In this document: positions 61,201 to 64,000 of the stretch, in pieces
How the letters are laid out: every line of letters begins with the position of its first letter
How positions within the stretch are numbered: the first letter of the stretch is position 1
DNA from: Bacteroidota bacterium
Lineage (GTDB): Bacteria > Bacteroidota > Ignavibacteria > Tepidaquicellales > Tepidaquicellaceae
Direction: 5' to 3'
DNA length: 64,000 nucleotides
Assembly (NCBI GenBank): GCA_018266875.1
Contig: JAFDZR010000025.1
Location: forward strand, 50,514-114,513
The notes under the pieces: model-generated
Database searches by the model: none
What the model was told of the DNA's origin: nothing
Seen by the model: only the letters and a program-made list of their open reading frames with translations
Program-made: the position numbers and the translations under genes

Positions 61201-63903
61201 AGCAAGCATGTCAGCTTCGGTGAAAACAACATTCCAGTCAGGCGAAAGCAATAGGTTTACTCCGCCTGCAAGCGCTGTTGAACATTCGCCGCTGCGGATA
61301 CTTTTGCATGCTGTATGCAAAGCAACCAGAGAGGAAGAGCAGGCAGTATCGATTGCTATACTTGGACCTCTGAAATCAAACAAATAGGAAATCCTGTTCG
61401 CTGCAATGCTGAGTGAAGTTCCCGTTCCCGTATAAACGTCAAACATGTTCTTTCTGTTGGCAGAGTACCTTGCATAATCATATGTGCAAATTCCCATAAA
61501 TACCCCGACATCTTTTCCGGCAAGATCAGAAGCATCAATTCCTGCATCCTCGATTGCATTCCATGCAGTTTCAAGAGTAAATCTCTGCTGCGGATCTATC
61601 TGTAAAGCTTCTCTCGGAGATATACCGAAGAAAACCGGATCGAATTTATCAGTGTCATCAACAAATCCTCCGTACCGGACAGTGTCTGAATTCATTAAAT
61701 ATTCTTTCCATCTTTCTGCAGGAATTTTTCCGATTGCGTCTTTACCTTTTCTAAGCATTTCCCAGAATTCATCGGGACCTTCAGCGCCTGGAAATTTCAG
61801 TCCGATTCCGATAATTGCAATTGGTTCGTTTTCGTTTACTCCTGTTTCGGATTTGGAAATAATCTCAGCGGGATTTTCTTCATTTGTAAGAAATCGTGAA
61901 AGAGAATTTATATTAGGATAATCATAAACCAGCGTATCAGGCAAATGTTTGTCAAGAAGAGTCTCCAGATCGCCGGAAAGCTGAACTGCTTTAAGGGAAT
62001 CCATTCCGTAGGCCGCAAAAGATTCGCCGACATCAATGAGTTCTTTTTTTATCTGAAGTAGATCTGAAAGCCTTTTTATTAACCAATCCCTGATATTATT
62101 AAAATTCGGTATGAACTTTTTTTCCTTTCCGGCGGGAAAATCTTTCTTTCTCAGATCCTTTGACTGACTTTGTGTCCATTCGGCCAGAACATCAAGTTCA
62201 CCTTCAAGTACACCATGAAGACAAGCTTTCCTCTGAATTTTTCCGCTGGATGTTTTCGGGACTGTACCCGGTCTGATCAGCGTGATTGAGTGCACCTGAA
62301 GATCGTGCTCTTCAGAAACTGACTTCCGGATGGATTTTACAACATCATCAAGATCAAAATCATTTATAAAATTCTTCTGAACTTCCTGCACTATTCCGAG
62401 ATGCTCCTCACCTTCGGAATCTAAAGAGAAAGCGGCAACGCATCCAAGCCGCAGTGCGGGATGAGAAGACTCTACTGTATATTCAATGTCCTGCGGATAA
62501 TGATTCTGACCGCGTATAATAATCAGATCCTTGTGTCTTCCTGTAATATACAATTCATTTTCGAAAATAAAACCAAGGTCACCTGTTCTCAAAAAAGGTC
62601 CTTCATTCGTATCTTTAATGTGAGCATTGAAAGTTTCTTCCGTGGCATCTTTTCTTTTCCAGTATCCCTGGGCAATTGAAAGCCCGGAAGCCCATACTTC
62701 GCCTACTTCACCTTCCCTGCATTCCAAAAGTGAAACCGGATCTACGATCGCAATCCTTGTGTCCGCAATAGAATGACTGTGGCCTACATGAATTTTTGAC
62801 TTCTCATCTTTGGTATCAGAAGGTTTTGCAATATGATTCTTTTCGAGAGAATCATCATCAAATCTTTTCATCACCGGAGTATCTTTCGTGAAAGTGGTTG
62901 ATAATATAAGAGTGCCTTCAGCAAGTCCGTATCCCGGACTGAAATAATTTATTTTAAATCCGCATTCAGAAAAATAACCGGAAAATCTTTCTATGGTTTC
63001 AGCTCTGACAGGCTCTGCAGCATTCATTGCAGTTGTCCATGAACTGAGATCAAGAGATTTCTTTTGCTCGGGGCTGATCTTGTTTACACATAATTCAAAT
63101 GCAAAATTCGGAGCGGCGTTGTGAGTTCCTTTGTATTTAGAAATTGCTGAAAGCCATCTGAACGGTTTCTGTACAAATGCCTGCGGAGTCATAAAGTAAC
63201 AAGGATATCCGCAGTAAAAGGGCAGAAGTATTCCGTATATCAGACCCATGTCATGATGGATAGGCAGCCATGTTACCATAACGCTATTGTCATCATGAGG
63301 ATGTGATTTGTCTATGATGTTCAGATTAGTAAGCAGGTTCCTGTGATTTACCATCACACCTTTCGGTATTCCGGTTGATCCGGAAGTATACTGCAGATAG
63401 GCAAGAGTTTCAGGTTTGATTCCGGGATTTTTCCATTTTTGTGATCTGTCATTTGAAATGGTTTCGGTTGTTATCCATTTAAGATCTTTCAGCACGGCAT
63501 CCTTTTCAAAATCATCTTTAAGTTCTTCGCAGATCCCGCTCGTTGAAAGAATTATCCTTGAGTCACTGTCTTTGGCAATGGCTGATATTCTTGATAAGGA
63601 TTTGTTCTTTCCCGGCGGATGAAGCGGAACTGAAATAACTCCGGAATAAATACAACCGAAGAAAGAATCAAGATATTCAAGACCGGATTCATAAATTAGA
63701 AGAGCTCTTTCGCCGGATAGTCCTTCTTCCTGAAGTTTTTCCGCAATGCTTTTTGCCCTGATATCAAGTTCGCTGTATGTAAAGCTTCCGTCTTCAGTTT
63801 CTCCATCCCGGAGAAATACAAAAGCAGTTTTATCAGGTTGATCATCAGCTCTTAAACGTAATAATTCGACCAGATTCTCAGCTTTTTCCTGTATAATATT
63901 CAT
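55270..63903 (-). CDS. Hybrid starter synthase FAAL-ACP-KS-AT-DH-cMT-KR-ACP
   Basis: The 2877-residue protein starts with a fatty acyl-AMP ligase (about 10-580; YTSGSTGIPKGV near 172, YGLAEGTLILS), which activates a free fatty acid and loads it on ACP1 (GMDSLKA near 634). KS keeps its Cys-His-His set (DTACSSSL about 854, ETHGTGTPLGDP about 989, KTNIGHLEAAAG about 1029). AT has GHSAGE near 1300 and IASHS near 1402, inconclusive between malonyl and methylmalonyl. DH has DHIVFDRIVLPG near 1609, with Asp at the usual Gly, and HPVILDNAFQ near 1774. The C-methyltransferase has LEIGAGTGS near 2086. KR binds NADPH (ITGGLSGLG about 2482) and has the B-type LDD motif, but GQGNHSAAN near 2626 has His at the Tyr position. 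ACP2 has GLDSLMA near 2786. There is no ER. The acidic C-terminus (LSEDELDRLLNESK) may dock to the next protein. Confidence 0.93.
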   Translation of the reverse strand: MNIIQEKAENLVELLRLRADDQPDKTAFVFLRDGETEDGSFTYSELDIRAKSIAEKLQEEGLSGERALLIYESGLEYLDSFFGCIYSGVISVPLHPPGKNKSLSRISAIAKDSDSRIILSTSGICEELKDDFEKDAVLKDLKWITTETISNDRSQKWKNPGIKPETLAYLQYTSGSTGIPKGVMVNHRNLLTNLNIIDKSHPHDDNSVMVTWLPIHHDMGLIYGILLPFYCGYPCYFMTPQAFVQKPFRWLSAISKYKGTHNAAPNFAFELCVNKISPEQKKSLDLSSWTTAMNAAEPVRAETIERFSGYFSECGFKINYFSPGYGLAEGTLILSTTFTKDTPVMKRFDDDSLEKNHIAKPSDTKDEKSKIHVGHSHSIADTRIAIVDPVSLLECREGEVGEVWASGLSIAQGYWKRKDATEETFNAHIKDTNEGPFLRTGDLGFIFENELYITGRHKDLIIIRGQNHYPQDIEYTVESSHPALRLGCVAAFSLDSEGEEHLGIVQEVQKNFINDFDLDDVVKSIRKSVSEEHDLQVHSITLIRPGTVPKTSSGKIQRKACLHGVLEGELDVLAEWTQSQSKDLRKKDFPAGKEKKFIPNFNNIRDWLIKRLSDLLQIKKELIDVGESFAAYGMDSLKAVQLSGDLETLLDKHLPDTLVYDYPNINSLSRFLTNEENPAEIISKSETGVNENEPIAIIGIGLKFPGAEGPDEFWEMLRKGKDAIGKIPAERWKEYLMNSDTVRYGGFVDDTDKFDPVFFGISPREALQIDPQQRFTLETAWNAIEDAGIDASDLAGKDVGVFMGICTYDYARYSANRKNMFDVYTGTGTSLSIAANRISYLFDFRGPSIAIDTACSSSLVALHTACKSIRSGECSTALAGGVNLLLSPDWNVVFTEADMLAPDGKCKTFDSDADGYVRSEGCGIVVLKKLSEALRDGDRIYSVIRGSAVNQDGKSNGLTAPNGPSQEEVIRKALSNANLKPDDISYIETHGTGTPLGDPIEVNSIVKVISGNRPEENICYIGSVKTNIGHLEAAAGIAGIIKTSLALFHGQIPKHLNFNSLNPEIHLTGSAVKIADREIPWSNDKRYAGISSFGFGGTNAHVILENAPAEKKAAKKKMPFNILKLTAKSDNALRELAEKYLKFISGKNINAEDICYTANSGRTSFSHRLAAVISSKESIIGQLENYINGKNSPGLLKGITKTNHIPKVAFLFPGQGAQFIGMGKELYDSHPLFRSIINRCDEILRDYLEKPLLEVLFYEKDENLNPINETTYTQPALFAIEYALGRLWMSWGINPDVMMGHSAGECAAACLAGVFSLEDGLKLVTERGRLMQTMTEEGEMYTVFADENTTLEFLKGYEESVTVASINGPQKTVISGRKDVLEKIIPEIEAKQIEYKKIIVSIASHSPLMDSMIDEFRKVCDTIIYRKADIPVVSNITGELTTDKISNSEYWCRHILSTVRFSDSIKACVNNGVEIFVDLGPKPTSINMGQETVLDSKITWLPSFKYNFTNWETMLNSLGSMFVKGIEVDWDNFSNEFSRGKISLPNYSFQKVRYWIEDEQRETDLSFSSANALHSSEKNSFEWKKLNTASETEFIFETLISSNSPDFLRDHIVFDRIVLPGAAFIESAFSSFRKISPEGPLSISDISFLQALTIHENEKLKLQIIFREISDSKYEFKIFSSVVSNNEEENEWIFHAAGKISLHSGKKDTQDFEKIREKFGIKSDINGFYDSIEGTGVTYKNSFRAISELFVDKDEVFSRIILSHQVENIFSAHPVILDNAFQTVLALFVNNNLDKAYIPVGVDNINLFDQLPSEIYCYGGFVKSDKSTGIYYTDLKIYSAAGDQVCDIKGLKLKEVSRQEFLSLNDDLKDWFYKVSWEKAEESSESFSILPDKNLLSELLNSAESDKDIQLNNYRDFINQLEELSAVYICNALIKSGIDLTPGKEFSLNQLFEESDYLGKYRRLADRLIEILEIRGILKKSGGTCKILRLPENLKTEETINEIQSKYPEYKSELKLTELCGSNLYEILTGKTDPLQILFPDGDMSQLTKLYQDSPPFVHMNRSILRIVQAITDSKDPDKILKILEIGAGTGSTASYLTKVLEDVNVSYTYTDISPAFFIKAKEKFPTLKNISYKVLDIEKDPLTQGFSENEFDIIVASNVIHATKSLEESLGNIRNILRDSGLIILNEVTSRQAWLDITFGLTDGWWRFSDSNLRENHPLLSNEEWEKLFSEEGFDNTVIYSPEKTGKLFTGQSLITATLNKSSGVSASTVTNLSIISYDEISAEIKEALSESGLKFNLIFNGSSPAQNSNGEYKVDFSDISQLKELFKTIFKDGEKNNIVIITPEIPETDYKNIDEISSGGLISTLNIIKAISGSGYSKNISLRILTKSAVNVLDNEQVNGLPYSSLWGLEKVISLELPELKPSITDFESAKDIKRILSYISSDKTDEMSAYRNGSKYIPLLKRYRPSTKEKAVINPGKTYLITGGLSGLGLLTAEWLSKKGAEHIALLSRRKDTGEADKYLTEIRSRGTDVRIYNGDVTVSDDLIKILDEIRKSGYPLGGIFHSAGLLDDGILLNQTEEKFNKVLSPKIKGAWNLHKLTTEDNPDLFVMYSSIASLLGSAGQGNHSAANAFLDSLSSFRKSRGLSGLSINWGVWSEIGSAAEKGADKQEKIPGLSVIDPARGIRALDKILNTGLSQVGIFPMDWSRFSEKSNTVFTGKLIPVKTGINPAEKKEDEEDFITRLIESDDSEQTELLINYFKELISSIMGLDTSELDNEQPLNTMGLDSLMAIELKNKVNIELGVDLNLVRYMEETGIIHLASELKEQIPKIISDRSNRKETVKSDSQISEEEKARELLANLDDLSEDELDRLLNESK

Positions 63904-64000
63904 AAATTTATTTGATGAATATAAAAATTCTAATCGTGTAATTAAATGTAATTATATGACTTTATTATGCTTTACCTGCAGTGCTGTCCAAAACATTTTC

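Noticed and set aside
1..64000. CRISPR arrays, tRNA/rRNA genes, insertion sequences or prophage
   Set aside because: No regularly spaced repeats, cloverleaf, rRNA segments, transposase or phage genes were recognised while reading. A dedicated scan (tRNAscan-SE, Infernal, ISfinder) could still find a missed short RNA.

Overview
The window looks like chromosome of an Ignavibacteria/Ignavibacteriales-type bacterium (Bacteroidota-Chlorobiota lineage). Evidence: AT-rich coding sequence; three secreted proteins ending in the PNPFNP...ASGIYFY...K type A sorting domain of the type IX secretion system (T9SS); a Bacteroidetes-style promoter (TTTA-N19-TAgaTTTG) ahead of one gene; scarce Shine-Dalgarno sites; ADP-heptose (LPS) biosynthesis genes; Lol and TamB envelope genes. 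No rRNA, tRNA, insertion sequence, phage gene or CRISPR array was recognised.

Layout. 1-2.3 kb (+): end of a GT-C membrane glycosyltransferase with TPRs, then a GT9 (heptosyltransferase-like) enzyme. 2.35-9.95 kb (-): apparent operon of a stand-alone C-terminal half of ClpB, a SerK/SbnI-like ParB-fold protein, LolC/E-like permease, LolD, PstB, PhoU and a TonB-dependent receptor. 10.1-18.4 kb (-): rfaE1-rfaE2-tamB-rnr, where rnr has no ATG/GTG/TTG at its real N-terminus. 18.7-22.2 kb: a small secreted beta-sandwich protein, then convergently a T9SS-exported zinc phospholipase C-fold protein. 22.7-29.2 kb (-): usp, polA, rfaD and a secreted Porphyromonas-type peptidylarginine deiminase homologue with Ig-like and T9SS domains. 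29.5-36.6 kb (+): an outer-membrane beta-barrel protein, then a TetR-HlyD-ABC-ABC-permease-permease exporter operon with a palindromic operator candidate. 36.8-42.2 kb: GH9 glycosidase with dockerin-like C-terminus, RCK potassium channel, GAF-SpoIIE phosphatase, small basic coiled-coil membrane protein. 42.5-45.8 kb (+): two secreted class C beta-lactamase-fold serine hydrolases around a sulfotransferase.

45.8-63.9 kb (-) is the standout: a compact lipopeptide assembly line with its own Sfp-type phosphopantetheinyl transferase. Order of action: FAAL-ACP-KS-AT-DH-cMT-KR-ACP (2877 aa), C-A-PCP-E (1562 aa), C-A-PCP-TE (1342 aa). The adenylation pocket residues read by eye are DAWQFGLID (Gln-type) and DVQFIAHVV (Pro-type). 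The predicted backbone is therefore an alpha-methylated fatty acyl-D-Gln-L-Pro, released by a thioesterase whose nucleophile position is Cys (GRCFGG) instead of Ser. The KR has His where the catalytic Tyr is expected, so the beta-carbon oxidation state is uncertain. The neighbouring serine hydrolases belong to the same fold family as ClbP, which cleaves N-acyl-D-Asn prodrugs, so a prodrug or self-protection link is worth testing. All functional calls come from motif reading without database searches.
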